Shown: positions 1 through 8,892, counted from the first letter of the stretch. The stretch is 52,444 nucleotides of DNA from JAWXBG01 sp044375415 (GCA_044375415.1 JBILMS010000018.1:1-52444), one strand, 5' to 3'. Notes: generated from the letters alone by a model not told the origin. Made by a program: numbers and translations.

Positions 1-303
1 ACCTGCAGAACCACATCCATCGTCGTCGAAAGCCAGAGCACTTCCTCCGGAATTTGCATAGAGAGTCATCTCAGTATCCCAAGTAGCTGTGCAAGTTGAA
101 AAAGTGTATGTTTCACTCGCAACTACAGTCACTCGTGCATATCTACCCGCATCAATACAACTTGTATTTTGTGCTACTCCTTGCGTAGCAATGGATTGGA
201 CACCCCCTTGGGAGCTATTGTTATTCGCACATTGAGCTTTCAGATCGTCGCTAACGAAAAAAGAAAAAATCAATAGGAGAGGTAAAAAGATTTTTTGTTT
301 CAT
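1..303 (-). CDS. Secreted protein, N-terminal part (runs off window edge)
   Basis: An open frame of 101 codons starts with ATG at 303 and runs off the left edge without a stop, so the gene is partial. The product begins with a clear signal peptide (MKQKIF, hydrophobic core, LKAQ cleavage region near residue 24). The mature part starts with an Asn/Ser/Gln-rich segment, then CIDAGRYARVTV, YTFSTC and a Cys-Asp rich stretch (FDDDGCG). This resembles a beta-sandwich domain common in secreted Bacteroidota proteins that end in a T9SS sorting domain; that C-terminus would lie outside the window. It starts 6 bases after the stop of the upstream gene (310-723), so the two are probably co-transcribed. 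Function is unknown. Confidence 0.7.
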   Translation of the reverse strand, partial: MKQKIFLPLLLIFSFFVSDDLKAQCANNNSSQGGVQSIATQGVAQNTSCIDAGRYARVTVVASETYTFSTCTATWDTEMTLYANSGGSALAFDDDGCGSAG

Positions 304-309
304 GGTGGA

Positions 310-723
310 TTATTCGTCTTTTTCCGTTGAAGTTCCGTTCATCCAACGCTCGCGAACATGTTGATATAAAAAGTGCGAGCACCCATTCAGATTTTGCAAA
401 GTCATTTGGGTATTGGGTGTAATCATTACACCTATGAAATACCCCTCATCTTCGAGATTTTCGAGGCATTGACATACGGAAAAAGGTTCGTTTGAGATCA
501 ATGAAAATTCATTGGAACTTTCATCATAAATAATTCGTGTCACGTTGGGGAAACAACGTTCCATTTGACTACGTGCGTCTTTTGCCTCCGCATTGGTGAG
601 GGTAGGAGCGCTTTTCAGTAAACACACGAAATTGGTTAGTTGGCTCTGCGTTTGCGATGATGCTTCAAAAGCACCCATACACATTGCAGTAAACCATACA
701 AATCGGACGAGACGTACCATCAT
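310..723 (-). CDS. Small secreted Cys-containing protein, unknown function
   Basis: The 137-aa product has a signal peptide (MVRLVRFVWFTAMCMG, cleavage near EASSQ at residue 24). About 110 mature residues follow, with five cysteines, two of them as CQC. No transmembrane segment follows the signal peptide, so it is probably periplasmic or exported. Start could be either codon of an ATGATG pair (723 or 720). It lies between maeB and the truncated secreted gene, 59 bases after the maeB stop, with an inverted repeat (727-756) immediately upstream of its start. I do not recognise the family. Coding status is supported by the signal peptide and the tight 6-base spacing to the next gene. Confidence 0.6.
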   Translation of the reverse strand: MMVRLVRFVWFTAMCMGAFEASSQTQSQLTNFVCLLKSAPTLTNAEAKDARSQMERCFPNVTRIIYDESSNEFSLISNEPFSVCQCLENLEDEGYFIGVMITPNTQMTLQNLNGCSHFLYQHVRERWMNGTSTEKDE

Positions 724-726
724 GTT

Positions 727-756
727 TCAGTCGGGCCTATTATTAAGACCGACTGA
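727..756 (-). terminator. Perfect 8-bp inverted repeat between maeB and next gene
   Basis: TCAGTCGG (727-734) and CCGACTGA (749-756) form a perfect 8-bp stem with a 14-base loop. It lies downstream of the maeB stop and ends three bases before the start of the 310-723 gene on the minus strand. There is no T-run, so it is not a classical intrinsic terminator. It could attenuate read-through or mask the start codon of the following gene. Confidence 0.4.
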
Positions 757-782
757 CTTCTACGGGAGTGATCGCGAATAAG

Positions 783-3047
783 TTACTTCATTTGGGCATC
801 TACAACGGCAATTCGTACCATATTGAGAATTTCACGCACTGAACAACCCATTTGAAGGATATGGAAGCTCTTTTTCATTCCCAATAAAACAGGTCCGGTA
901 GCTTCCATACCGGCAAGTTCCTGTATGAGTTTATAGGCAATATTTCCAGACGCAAGATTTGGGAAAATGAGCGTATTTACTTTTTGATCGGTTAATCGTG
1001 AAAAGGGAAAATTCTCGACGAGCATATCATGGTTCAAAGCAAAATTAGCTTGAAGTTCTCCATCCACAATTAAGTGCGGATGATCGCGATGCAGAATCTG
1101 AACCGCTTTTGCTACTTTCTCAGCATCTTCCCCAAGAGCAGAACCGAAATTGCTATAACTCAGCATAGCAATTCGAGGGGTAATTTTCATTTTGCGTATT
1201 GCCTGAGCAACTTGTAAAGTTATTTCCACTAATTGTTCGGCAGTAGGGTTGAGGTTAACTGTTGTATCGGCCAAAAAATAAGGTCCTTGTTTTGTTTGGA
1301 TAATGTACATTCCACAAACCTTATTAACTCCGGGTGCCATTCCGATGCACTGTAAAGCAGGTCGAATCACACGAGCGTAGTTTCGAGTCATTCCGCTGAT
1401 AAGTGCTTCGGCTCGTCCGGTTTCAACCATCATTGCCCCATAGTAGTTTCGCTCTCGCATTTGTCGAACGGCCTCTACATGAGTTATACCTTTTCGCTGT
1501 CTTTTCTCGGCTAAAATCATTCCGAACTCTTTTCGTTTTTCGTAGAATTCGTCTGACCTAGGATCTATAATTTGTACATCATCCAAATCGAGATTATGCG
1601 TGGCAATTAACTGTCTGATTGCTATAGCCGGACCCAATAAAATGGGTATTGCGATGCCTTCATCACGAGCAAGTTCTGCAGCTTTGAGCACCTTGAGATT
1701 ATCTCCTTCGGCAAAAACAACACGACCCGGATTTTGTCGGGCACGTTGAGCAATACTCCGGCTTAAAATGTTATCGCGGCCCATTCTACTAGCTAGATCG
1801 GAACTGTAGGTGTCCCAATTGGTTATGGTTGTTCGAGCGACCCCACTTTCGATAGCTGCTTTAGCAACGGCAGAAGAGACAGTATTAATAAGTCGAGGAT
1901 CGAGAGGTTTCGGAATAATATAATCCTTTCCAAAAGTGAGAGTCTTTAAATTGTAAGCTTCTGTTACTTCTTCAGGAACTTGTTCTTTGGTTAATTCAGC
2001 TAAGGCTTTTACTGCGGCGAGTTTCATTTCATCGTTGATACAACGAGCGCGCACATCCAAGGCTCCTCTGAAAATATATGGAAAACCCAAAACGTTGTTT
2101 ACCTGATTGGGATGATCACTCCGGCCTGTTGCCATGATTACATCGTCTCGCGTGTCGATGGCCCTGGCATAGGCTATTTCCGGATCCGGATTGGCGAGAG
2201 CAAAAACAATCGGGTTTTTCGCCATCTTGAGGAGGGTCGAAGGCTCGAGCACATCCTTTTTGGAAAGGCCTAAAAAGACATCTGCTCTTTCCATCGCGGT
2301 ATCCATCTCGATGTCTTTTGTGCCATTTGCAAAACGCGACTTTCTTATATCGAGATCGGTTCTTCCTGTATGCAGCAATCCTTTGCTGTCGTACATAAAA
2401 ATATTCTCAGCTTTGGCACCTAGTTTTAACCATAGATTAAGGCAAGAGATGGCAGCCGCACCGGCGCCGCTAACTACGATTTTAACTTTTTCGATTTTCT
2501 TTTTCGCTAACTCCAGTGCATTTATTAGTGCCGCGCTGGAAATAATGGCCGTACCATGCTGATCGTCGTGCATGATAGGAATGTCTAGTATTTCTTTGAG
2601 TTTTTCCTCAATCTCAAAAGCCTCCGGAGCTTTGATATCCTCTAGATTGATTCCACCAAAAGTTCCGGCGATATTTTTGACGGTTCGTACAAATTCATCT
2701 ACATTTTCGGTGTCGACTTCTATATCTATAGAGTCGATGTCGGCAAATATTTTAAACAACATGCATTTACCCTCCATTACGGGTTTGGAGGCAGCCGGTC
2801 CAAGGTTCCCAAGACCAAGGACAGCGGTTCCATTTGAAATCACGGCGACGAGATTCCCTTTCGCTGTATAGCGATATACGTCTTCCGGATTAGCTTCAAT
2901 AGCTAAACAAGGTTCTGCAACACCCGGGCTATAAGCCAAAGCCAGATCATGTTGTGTACTATGCGGCTTCGTTGGGATAATTTCCAGTTTACCCCTCTTC
3001 GGAAACTCATGGTATTCCAAGGCTTCTTTCTTCTTCACGTGATTCAT
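783..3047 (-). CDS. maeB: NADP-dependent malic enzyme with phosphotransacetylase-like domain
   Basis: The 754-aa product has the full MaeB architecture: malic enzyme N-domain (about 20-160), NAD(P)-binding domain (about 165-400) and a phosphate acetyltransferase-like domain (about 430-750). Malic enzyme landmarks are AYSPGVAEPC with the likely catalytic Tyr39, IMHDDQHGTA near residue 160, and the Rossmann glycines VVSGAGAAAIS near 190. The PTA-like part contains VVFAEGD and MLSYSNFGSA. Malic enzyme decarboxylates malate to pyruvate with NADP+ reduction. In this family the C-terminal domain is thought to act mainly in allosteric control by acyl-CoA rather than catalysis. It is cytosolic. It is monocistronic or leads the 723-1 pair; a TACATTTG box lies 19 bases upstream of the start. 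Confidence 0.96.
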   Translation of the reverse strand: MNHVKKKEALEYHEFPKRGKLEIIPTKPHSTQHDLALAYSPGVAEPCLAIEANPEDVYRYTAKGNLVAVISNGTAVLGLGNLGPAASKPVMEGKCMLFKIFADIDSIDIEVDTENVDEFVRTVKNIAGTFGGINLEDIKAPEAFEIEEKLKEILDIPIMHDDQHGTAIISSAALINALELAKKKIEKVKIVVSGAGAAAISCLNLWLKLGAKAENIFMYDSKGLLHTGRTDLDIRKSRFANGTKDIEMDTAMERADVFLGLSKKDVLEPSTLLKMAKNPIVFALANPDPEIAYARAIDTRDDVIMATGRSDHPNQVNNVLGFPYIFRGALDVRARCINDEMKLAAVKALAELTKEQVPEEVTEAYNLKTLTFGKDYIIPKPLDPRLINTVSSAVAKAAIESGVARTTITNWDTYSSDLASRMGRDNILSRSIAQRARQNPGRVVFAEGDNLKVLKAAELARDEGIAIPILLGPAIAIRQLIATHNLDLDDVQIIDPRSDEFYEKRKEFGMILAEKRQRKGITHVEAVRQMRERNYYGAMMVETGRAEALISGMTRNYARVIRPALQCIGMAPGVNKVCGMYIIQTKQGPYFLADTTVNLNPTAEQLVEITLQVAQAIRKMKITPRIAMLSYSNFGSALGEDAEKVAKAVQILHRDHPHLIVDGELQANFALNHDMLVENFPFSRLTDQKVNTLIFPNLASGNIAYKLIQELAGMEATGPVLLGMKKSFHILQMGCSVREILNMVRIAVVDAQMK

Positions 3048-3066
3048 ATGCAGGTCGATTCAACCG

Positions 3067-3074
3067 CAAATGTA
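3067..3074 (-). promoter_or_regulatory. Candidate -7 box (TACATTTG) for maeB
   Basis: On the minus strand this reads TACATTTG, an exact match to the Bacteroidota -7 consensus TAnnTTTG, 19 bases before the maeB ATG. No TTTG is found at the ideal 19-base spacing; one lies 25 bases upstream. The same octamer precedes guaB, the gene at 38167 and the gene at 15830. Confidence 0.4.
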
Positions 3075-3111
3075 TAAACGATCGGAAAATGTAAATCCAC
3101 AAAGGTTTTTC

Positions 3112-3142
3112 AAAAAAAAAGCCGTGTTGATCCGCGGCTTTT
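3112..3142 (-). terminator. Intrinsic terminator for the 3162-3893 gene
   Basis: Read on the minus strand, 20 bases after the stop codon: AAAAGCCG, then a short loop region, then CGGC followed by nine Ts. The core stem is GCCG/CGGC (3121-3124 with 3135-3138) extended by A/T pairs. This is a standard rho-independent terminator and separates this gene from maeB. Confidence 0.8.
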
Positions 3143-3161
3143 CAAAGTATTTGAGGAACTA

Positions 3162-3893
3162 TTATTTCGCAATTACAATCCGAAGGGAAGAACTAACGGC
3201 TCCATCCACAATAAGATTGCACACATAAGTACCGTTTTCAAAGTCTTGGGCATCGATCATTACCATTCCTTGATTACTTCTTACTGGGGCTGTTTTAACC
3301 ACTTCGCCTAAAAGGTTAATCATTTCGAATCGAGCATTTTGACCCTTTTGAGAGAAAACCAAGGAGGTAGAAGTGCTTACCGGATTCGGGCCATTTAATG
3401 CTAGAAGCCCGGTGTTCTCATATTCTTGTATTCCTACCACGCAATCCACATCTACTGCGAAGTTAACATCCCAACAAGTTTCGTCTGAGGGATAGTTGTG
3501 ATCGAAGAAGCAGTAACGCACTGTAGTTTGCCCGGGATAATTTTGGTGTTGGTAGTAGCAACTGAATGTAGAATTTGTAGCTCCTGCCGGAATAGTAACC
3601 AATAAATTTTCTGCTGTAGGAGATTCGTCGGTGTCCCAATTGTAGCAAAGGGGTCCCCAGCAAAATTTGTTTCTTGATCCACCAATTTCAGAAACGATTT
3701 CTCTTCTTACTCTAATTATCTTGCTTTCCGAGCTAGTGTTTATCACGTCCCAATGGGTGTCGATTTCAGAGTCGTCCTTATTGCTCATGGTGCCAAGAAC
3801 GCAAGATGCGGGTTCCACAAATTCAATACTTTGCGCTGTAGTGCACACTGTGGCCACGATTAAAAATGACAAGAGAAGGTAGCTTTTTTTCAT
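3162..3893 (-). CDS. Secreted protein with T9SS type A sorting domain
   Basis: The 243-aa product starts with a signal peptide (MKKSYLLLSFLIVATVCTTAQ). Residues about 22-155 form a Cys-containing beta-rich domain with NKFCWGPLCYNW and TVRYCFFD. Residues about 163-243 are a type A T9SS sorting domain (GPNPVSTSTSL, FEMINLLGEVVKT, GTYVCNLIV, LRIVIAK). The protein should therefore cross the outer membrane by T9SS and be released or anchored on the surface. Its NLLGEVV motif matches that of the adjacent divergent gene at 4191. The N-terminal domain with FCWG...CY is seen in other secreted Bacteroidota proteins; its role is unknown. Transcription is divergent from 4191. Confidence 0.85.
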   Translation of the reverse strand: MKKSYLLLSFLIVATVCTTAQSIEFVEPASCVLGTMSNKDDSEIDTHWDVINTSSESKIIRVRREIVSEIGGSRNKFCWGPLCYNWDTDESPTAENLLVTIPAGATNSTFSCYYQHQNYPGQTTVRYCFFDHNYPSDETCWDVNFAVDVDCVVGIQEYENTGLLALNGPNPVSTSTSLVFSQKGQNARFEMINLLGEVVKTAPVRSNQGMVMIDAQDFENGTYVCNLIVDGAVSSSLRIVIAK

Positions 3894-3924
3894 TTGAAGG
3901 TGTTTATCTTTTAGTTACTACGAC

Positions 3925-3932
3925 CAAAAGTA
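3925..3932 (-). promoter_or_regulatory. Candidate -7 box (TACTTTTG)
   Basis: On the minus strand this reads TACTTTTG, an exact TAnnTTTG match 31 bases before the ATG of the 3162-3893 gene. I see no good -33 TTTG. The rest of the 297-base divergent gap (3894-4190) is AT-rich and shows no other clear element. Confidence 0.35.
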
Positions 3933-4190
3933 CTTACGAAAGCAGAAATCCCCCCTTAGAATTTTGATTGAATCTTGGCTTTTTACCCTATAAATCGAGC
4001 AGGAGTACCATTGACTGCGTCTGACAATTGCCCCCAACTTATTTAAAATCAACTATATAAAGAATTAATTTGTTAAAAATGGTCTATTTAAGCGGTCTTA
4101 GGGTTCTAATACTTCTATATGGAAAGAGAAATATTTGGAAATAAAAAATTGTATTTTAGCCGCTCGATTTCAATAACACAAAAAAATCTC

Positions 4191-5669
4191 ATGAAAAAAA
4201 TTTTACTTTCTCTTGCAGTAATGTTGACTGCTTTCGTGGGTTCTGCTCAGCTTCCAACAGGTAGCATTGCACCGAACTTCACAGGAGTTGACCTTGATGG
4301 TAACTCACACACACTTTATGATTTATTAGATCAGGGCTACAATGTAGTTATCGAAGTATCTGCTACATGGTGCGGTCCATGTTGGAGCTACCACACTTCA
4401 GGTACCCTTGAAAACCTTTGGGAAGAGCACGGACCTGATGGAGATCAGACTTACTTCGTGATTTTTGTTGAAGGTGATGGTACTACAAACACAGATTGTT
4501 TGTACGGAGCCAATGGTTGCAACAGCTCAACACAGGGTGACTGGGTAACAGGTACTCCTTTCCCAATCATTGATGATTCGTCTATTGCTGATGCATATGC
4601 GATCACTTATTTCCCAACTACTTTTATCATTTGCCCTAGCCGTGTGATCGTGGACTCTCAGTCTATTCAACCGGCAGTTGATACCATCCTTGGTTTCGGT
4701 TCAGATTGTGCAGTAGCTACTTTTGCTAATGACCCTGCTATCCTTGGCACATCTGTTGCCGGTGGTACTTGCGATAACGCAGATGTAACATTAACAGTTA
4801 CTCTTCAGAATTTCGGTACGTCAAACATGACCTCTGCTACTATCGAAGTAACAGGTGGTGCAAGCACAGTAACTGAAAACTGGTCTGGTAACCTCGCTAC
4901 TTATGAGACAGACGAAGTTGTTATCGATGTTCCAATGAACAGCGCCGGTACCTTGAACATTTCTGTTACTTCAGCTGACCAAGATCCTTCTAACAGTGAA
5001 GTAGCTCTTACGGCAGGTGTTGCTGTATCTACTACCAACGTTCGTATTGCTTACACTACAGATGAGTGGCCTGAGGAATTCTCTTGGATGATCCTAGACG
5101 AAAACGGAAATATCGCAGCTGAAGGTGGTCCTTATGCTACCGGTACAGGTCCACAGGATGCCGTGACAGGTATGGAAGATGTATGGCTCGATGCTACAGG
5201 TTGCTACACTTTCGTTGCAATTGATGGTTTCGGCGACGGTCTTCAAGGTTCACAGTGGGGTGGAACAGACGGTTCTATCCAAGTGTACGGTTTGACTTCA
5301 GGTGGTCTTCCACAAGGTCCATGGTTTGACTATGATGGTTCTTACGATTACGAAGAAGCCAATGGATACGGTGAAGTAACTCAGGTTGTAAGTATCAACG
5401 ACAATGAATTCGTTTCAGTTCTTGGTGCTTATCCAAACCCAACTAACGATGTAACTAATGTAAACTTCAGCGTTGCTCAGGCAGGTGCAGTTTCTTTCGA
5501 AATCGTAAACCTTCTTGGTGAAGTTGTTTCTGTAGAAAACCTTGGTACATTGAATGTAGGTACATACAGCCAATTGGTTGACATGTCTGCATACGGTGCC
5601 GGTGTTTACATGATCAACATCCGTGCAAACGGAAACGTTGCTACATTGCGTGTTAACGTTACGAAGTAA
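4191..5669 (+). CDS. Secreted thioredoxin-fold protein with T9SS type A sorting domain
   Basis: Start is placed at ATG 4191 because MKKILLSLAVMLTAFVGSAQ is a perfect signal peptide; the frame is open further upstream, but that part encodes no signal sequence. The 492-aa product has an AhpC/TlpA-like thioredoxin domain (about 20-175) with WCGPC (Cys61, Cys64). A beta-sandwich middle with several DNADVT and TSNMTS type repeats follows (about 180-400). A T9SS type A sorting domain (about 411-492) closes it (AYPNPTNDV, EIVNLLGEVV, GVYMINI). It is predicted to act as an extracellular or surface thiol-disulfide protein. A strong terminator follows. The gene has high, regular codon use suggestive of good expression. 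Substrate unknown. Confidence 0.88.
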   Translation: MKKILLSLAVMLTAFVGSAQLPTGSIAPNFTGVDLDGNSHTLYDLLDQGYNVVIEVSATWCGPCWSYHTSGTLENLWEEHGPDGDQTYFVIFVEGDGTTNTDCLYGANGCNSSTQGDWVTGTPFPIIDDSSIADAYAITYFPTTFIICPSRVIVDSQSIQPAVDTILGFGSDCAVATFANDPAILGTSVAGGTCDNADVTLTVTLQNFGTSNMTSATIEVTGGASTVTENWSGNLATYETDEVVIDVPMNSAGTLNISVTSADQDPSNSEVALTAGVAVSTTNVRIAYTTDEWPEEFSWMILDENGNIAAEGGPYATGTGPQDAVTGMEDVWLDATGCYTFVAIDGFGDGLQGSQWGGTDGSIQVYGLTSGGLPQGPWFDYDGSYDYEEANGYGEVTQVVSINDNEFVSVLGAYPNPTNDVTNVNFSVAQAGAVSFEIVNLLGEVVSVENLGTLNVGTYSQLVDMSAYGAGVYMINIRANGNVATLRVNVTK

Positions 5670-5693
5670 GATTTTTTGAGATAGATTTAAAAA

Positions 5694-5744
5694 GAATCAG
5701 CAGTGTGGTACAATGATTGTTTCATGCTGCTGATTCTTTTTTTT
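5694..5744 (+). terminator. Intrinsic terminator
   Basis: GAATCAGCAG (5694-5703) pairs perfectly with CTGCTGATTC (5727-5736), with a 23-base loop, and is followed by eight Ts. It lies 24 bases after the stop of the 4191 gene and just before the TlpA-like gene, so that gene probably has its own promoter or depends on read-through. Confidence 0.85.
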
Positions 5745-5758
5745 ATACTAATTTTTTT

Positions 5759-6253
5759 ATGAAACAAACCATTCTTCTTCTCACCGCTTTTTTGATGGCC
5801 GGCATGTCGATTGCCCAAGATGCCAAAGTGCCAAGTGTCCAATTGAAAGACCTTGAGGGCAATACAATAGATACAGGAGCTTTATCAAACGAAGGGAAAC
5901 CAATCGTAATTTGTTTCTGGGCTACTTGGTGTTCGCCATGTAAAAAAGAGTTGAACAATTATGCCGAATTATATGCCGATTGGGCAGAAGAAACCGGCGT
6001 AAAGATCATTGCAGTTAGCATCGACGATCAACGAAGTGTTACCCGTGTAGCTCCTTATGTGAGCAGTGTTTCTTGGGAATACGAAGTCCTTTTGGATGCA
6101 AACAAAGCTTTTGCCAATGCAATGGGTGTTGTAAACGTTCCACATACATTTCTAATTGACGGAAGTGGAAACATTGTTTGGCAACACAACAACTACGCCG
6201 ATGGCGACGAAGAAGAATTGCACGAACAATTGGTGAAACTCACGAGTAAATAG
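5759..6253 (+). CDS. TlpA-family thiol-disulfide protein
   Basis: Start is set at ATG 5759, where a signal peptide begins (MKQTILLLTAFLMAGMSIAQ); an upstream in-frame extension would lie inside the terminator. The 164-aa product is a single TlpA/ResA-type thioredoxin domain with WATWCSPCKKE (Cys58, Cys61) and a cis-proline loop VVNVPHTFLID. Members are periplasmic thiol-disulfide reductants, often membrane- or lipid-anchored; this one has a Sec signal without a lipobox. It is followed by a second terminator and then DUF6029, Omp28 and a small barrel, suggesting a shared role in envelope disulfide chemistry. Exact substrate cannot be told. Confidence 0.9.
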   Translation: MKQTILLLTAFLMAGMSIAQDAKVPSVQLKDLEGNTIDTGALSNEGKPIVICFWATWCSPCKKELNNYAELYADWAEETGVKIIAVSIDDQRSVTRVAPYVSSVSWEYEVLLDANKAFANAMGVVNVPHTFLIDGSGNIVWQHNNYADGDEEELHEQLVKLTSK

Positions 6254-6261
6254 TAGTTTTG

Positions 6262-6294
6262 TGAATGCCCTATAACCGGGCATTCATTGTTTTT
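6262..6294 (+). terminator. Intrinsic terminator
   Basis: TGAATGCCC (6262-6270) and GGGCATTCA (6278-6286) form a perfect 9-bp stem with a 7-base loop, followed by TTGTTTTT. It starts 8 bases after the stop of the TlpA-like gene. Confidence 0.85.
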
Positions 6295-6327
6295 AGGCTT
6301 TTTAGGATATTAACCAGCAACCTGTCT

Positions 6328-8013
6328 ATGTTTCGTAACCTTCTATTGCCCACTGTGGCTTTTGTGTTTTTGTCTTCTGTTGTTCATTCTCAACAGACCT
6401 TAGTTCCTTCCGGAATGCAGGGCCAGTTGCATGGCAATTTCCAAATGTTGTTTCAGCAGTACAACGAAGATTCTTTGATCGGAGCGCAAGTTCCCGAACA
6501 AAAAACAGCGATGAACGCATTTGGAAATTTCACATACACTTTGGGAGGATTTTCCGCCGGTGTGCGTTTCGAGAGTTACTTGAATTCAATTTTAGGTTAT
6601 CCGGGTCGATTTAAAGGAACAGGGATAGGGTATAGATATGCTCAATACAAAAATGATCTTTTTGATATAACAGTCGGAAATTTTTATGAGCAGTTCGGAA
6701 GTGGAATGGCTTTGCGAACTTATTGGGAACCGAACCTAGGTATAGATAACTCCTTGGATGGAATGCGTATCATTTTCACCCCTTACAAAGGAATTTCCTT
6801 GAAGGGGATTTATGGTCATCAGCGCTTAGATTTCATCAATAAAGTAGAATTAACAGAAGGAATCGTTCGCGGCATGGATGGAGAAATTTTCTTGAACGAT
6901 CTCTTTACTTCTTTAGCTGAAAAGAAAACGAAAGTGATGATAGGAGCTAGTTTTGTAAGTAAATATCAATCCGGAGAAACGATTCAAAAAGATACATTGG
7001 TTTTAGAACTACCGAACAATGTGGGTACTAGTTCAGCGAGATTTCAGATCAATAGGGGAGGGCTTCTTCTTTCCGGCGAATACGTAAAAAAAATCAATGA
7101 TCCAAATGCCGACAATGGATTCATCTACAAAGACGGTGAAGCGATTTTGTTTAATGCGGGATACAGTGCCAAAGGATTTGGATTTAATCTAGGTTATAAA
7201 TTCGTTGATAATATGGCCTACCGAAGCGACCGAGATTTGCTTTTGTTTGATGTGCCTATCAACTTCCTTCCTGCCATTACCAAACAACATACTTACAACC
7301 TGGCTGCGACCTTGTATCCCTATGCAACGGTTATTAATGGAGAAGTTGGCGCTATGGCCGAACTGTTTTACACCTTTAAAAAGGAGTCATTGCTTGGAGG
7401 AAAATATGGCACAAATCTGAGCATCAATTTTGCTGCAGCTAACAGTCTCGACTCTACAAGGTATGTGGGTCGCGAACAGTTGATTGAAGGATATCAAACG
7501 AATGGTTATGGTTTTGGCGAAACAAAATTTGTGCGCGATTTGAACATTGAGTTGAAAAAGAAGATTAATAAAGATCTGACGTTTCTTTATACATATTATT
7601 ACTTCGAGTTCAATACAGAATCTACCCCTGTTACCCAAGATTTCAAAGGAATTGTGTATGCAGATATTCACGTGGCAGAAGTACAGTATAAAATTAAACC
7701 CAAACACTCCATTCGTGTGGAAGCACAAGCCTTGTTCAGTGAGCAGGATAAAAAAGATTGGGCAACATTGCTTGCGGAGTACACGTTCTCTCCGCATTGG
7801 ACAGTAGGGGTATTGGATCAGTACAATTATGGAAATGATAATGTAGACAACCGAGTACATTATTTGTATGGTACAGTTGGATACATTAATGGATCAAGCC
7901 GCATTAGCTTTGGATACGGAAAACGCCGCGAAGGAATTTTCTGCATCGGAGGTGTATGTAGGGCAGTTCCGGCATCCAATGGTATAGAACTTACCATTAG
8001 CTCAAGTTTTTAA
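6328..8013 (+). CDS. DUF6029-family outer membrane beta-barrel protein
   Basis: Start is set at ATG 6328, which opens a signal peptide (MFRNLLLPTVAFVFLSSVVHS). The 561-aa product has alternating hydrophobic/aromatic strands, e.g. GNFTYTLGGFSAGVRFESYL, GIGYRYAQYKND and GNFYEQFGSGMALR, and ends in an aromatic residue (LTISSSF), as outer membrane barrels do. The pattern matches the Bacteroidota family DUF6029, which has no assigned function and is often found beside TlpA-like and Omp28 proteins. It is followed after 12 bases by the Omp28 lipoprotein gene, so they are probably one operon with 8885-9496. A role as channel or docking barrel for the neighbouring thiol proteins is inference only. Confidence 0.82.
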   Translation: MFRNLLLPTVAFVFLSSVVHSQQTLVPSGMQGQLHGNFQMLFQQYNEDSLIGAQVPEQKTAMNAFGNFTYTLGGFSAGVRFESYLNSILGYPGRFKGTGIGYRYAQYKNDLFDITVGNFYEQFGSGMALRTYWEPNLGIDNSLDGMRIIFTPYKGISLKGIYGHQRLDFINKVELTEGIVRGMDGEIFLNDLFTSLAEKKTKVMIGASFVSKYQSGETIQKDTLVLELPNNVGTSSARFQINRGGLLLSGEYVKKINDPNADNGFIYKDGEAILFNAGYSAKGFGFNLGYKFVDNMAYRSDRDLLLFDVPINFLPAITKQHTYNLAATLYPYATVINGEVGAMAELFYTFKKESLLGGKYGTNLSINFAAANSLDSTRYVGREQLIEGYQTNGYGFGETKFVRDLNIELKKKINKDLTFLYTYYYFEFNTESTPVTQDFKGIVYADIHVAEVQYKIKPKHSIRVEAQALFSEQDKKDWATLLAEYTFSPHWTVGVLDQYNYGNDNVDNRVHYLYGTVGYINGSSRISFGYGKRREGIFCIGGVCRAVPASNGIELTISSSF

Positions 8014-8025
8014 AACGATATTCTC

Positions 8026-8892
8026 ATGAAGAAAATCTGGTATTTATCTTTTGCACTCTTAGCATCGATTAGTTCATGCGACATTATTGATCATCCGATT
8101 ATCGATTACGGAATTGGTTATCGTGAAGATCTTTATGGTCCGGCACCAACTTTCGAACCTGTTTCCGGAAATGGCGGTGGAATGCGCAACGTCTTGCTCG
8201 AAGATTTTACCGGTCACGATTGTGGCAACTGTCCGGATGCCCATGTGGTGGCGGAGGAATTGTTGGTAGAACATCCGGGAAGAGTGGCGGTTGTGTCTGT
8301 ACACGCAGGACCATTGGCCGAACCTTTACCTCCTGATTTTCCAGATGATTATAGAACCCCCGAAGGAGAAGCTTATTTCTCCCAATTGTCCTTTCAAGTA
8401 AATCCGATCGGAAGAGTTAGCCGCGAAGGTGGGCCTGCTTCTATTTGGAGTCATGCGCAGTGGCCTGCTGAAACAGAAAATCAATTAAATGATAATGCTG
8501 CTGTAGTTCTTCAGATGGAAGCGTCATTAGACACCATCCTCGGCAACCTTAATATCCATGTTTTTGATCAATGGATGCAAGATGTGGCTGGAAATCAAAA
8601 TCTGGTAGTTCTTATAACAGAGTCAAAAATCATTGGTCCTCAACTCGAATATTTACCGGAGGCCTACATACACGAGGAATACGAGCATAATCACATGTTA
8701 CGTACATCTGTTTCGGGATTGGGAGGACTCAGTATCGCAAATAATCCTACAACAGGTGAAATAGGCCTTAGCAGTTACACCTACGAATGGAATAACAATT
8801 GGGACTGGCATAATTGTTATGTCGTTGCATTTGTAGTGGACGGAACAAATGGAGAAGTATTGAATGCAGTTGAAAAGAAACTCGATGAATAA
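8026..8892 (+). CDS. Omp28-related lipoprotein with CxxC motif
   Basis: The 288-aa product has a lipoprotein signal sequence with lipobox ISSC (Cys18). A thioredoxin-like start of the mature domain follows: VLLEDFTGHDCGNCPDAH, with Cys66 and Cys69 as a CGNC pair. This is the hallmark of the Omp28 family, first described as a Porphyromonas outer membrane lipoprotein. Further typical elements are VVSVHAG and, near the C-terminus, HNHMLR. The GNC pair implies redox or disulfide-linked function. It overlaps the next gene by 8 bases, indicating translational coupling, and follows DUF6029 by 12 bases. Confidence 0.87.
   Translation: MKKIWYLSFALLASISSCDIIDHPIIDYGIGYREDLYGPAPTFEPVSGNGGGMRNVLLEDFTGHDCGNCPDAHVVAEELLVEHPGRVAVVSVHAGPLAEPLPPDFPDDYRTPEGEAYFSQLSFQVNPIGRVSREGGPASIWSHAQWPAETENQLNDNAAVVLQMEASLDTILGNLNIHVFDQWMQDVAGNQNLVVLITESKIIGPQLEYLPEAYIHEEYEHNHMLRTSVSGLGGLSIANNPTTGEIGLSSYTYEWNNNWDWHNCYVVAFVVDGTNGEVLNAVEKKLDE

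Noticed and set aside
783..3047. Separate malic enzyme and pta genes joined by sequencing error
   Set aside because: The fusion is the normal MaeB architecture and length; the frame is continuous.
4119..4190. N-terminal extension of the thioredoxin-T9SS gene
   Set aside because: The 24 extra residues would bury a perfect signal peptide; ATG 4191 is the sensible start.
5717..5758. N-terminal extension of the TlpA-like gene
   Set aside because: It would be encoded by the terminator hairpin of the upstream gene.
6265..6327. N-terminal extension of the DUF6029 gene
   Set aside because: Overlaps the terminator after the TlpA-like gene and precedes a normal signal peptide at 6328.
7387..7860. 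Minus-strand 157-codon frame
   Set aside because: Antisense within the DUF6029 barrel gene; no recognisable features.
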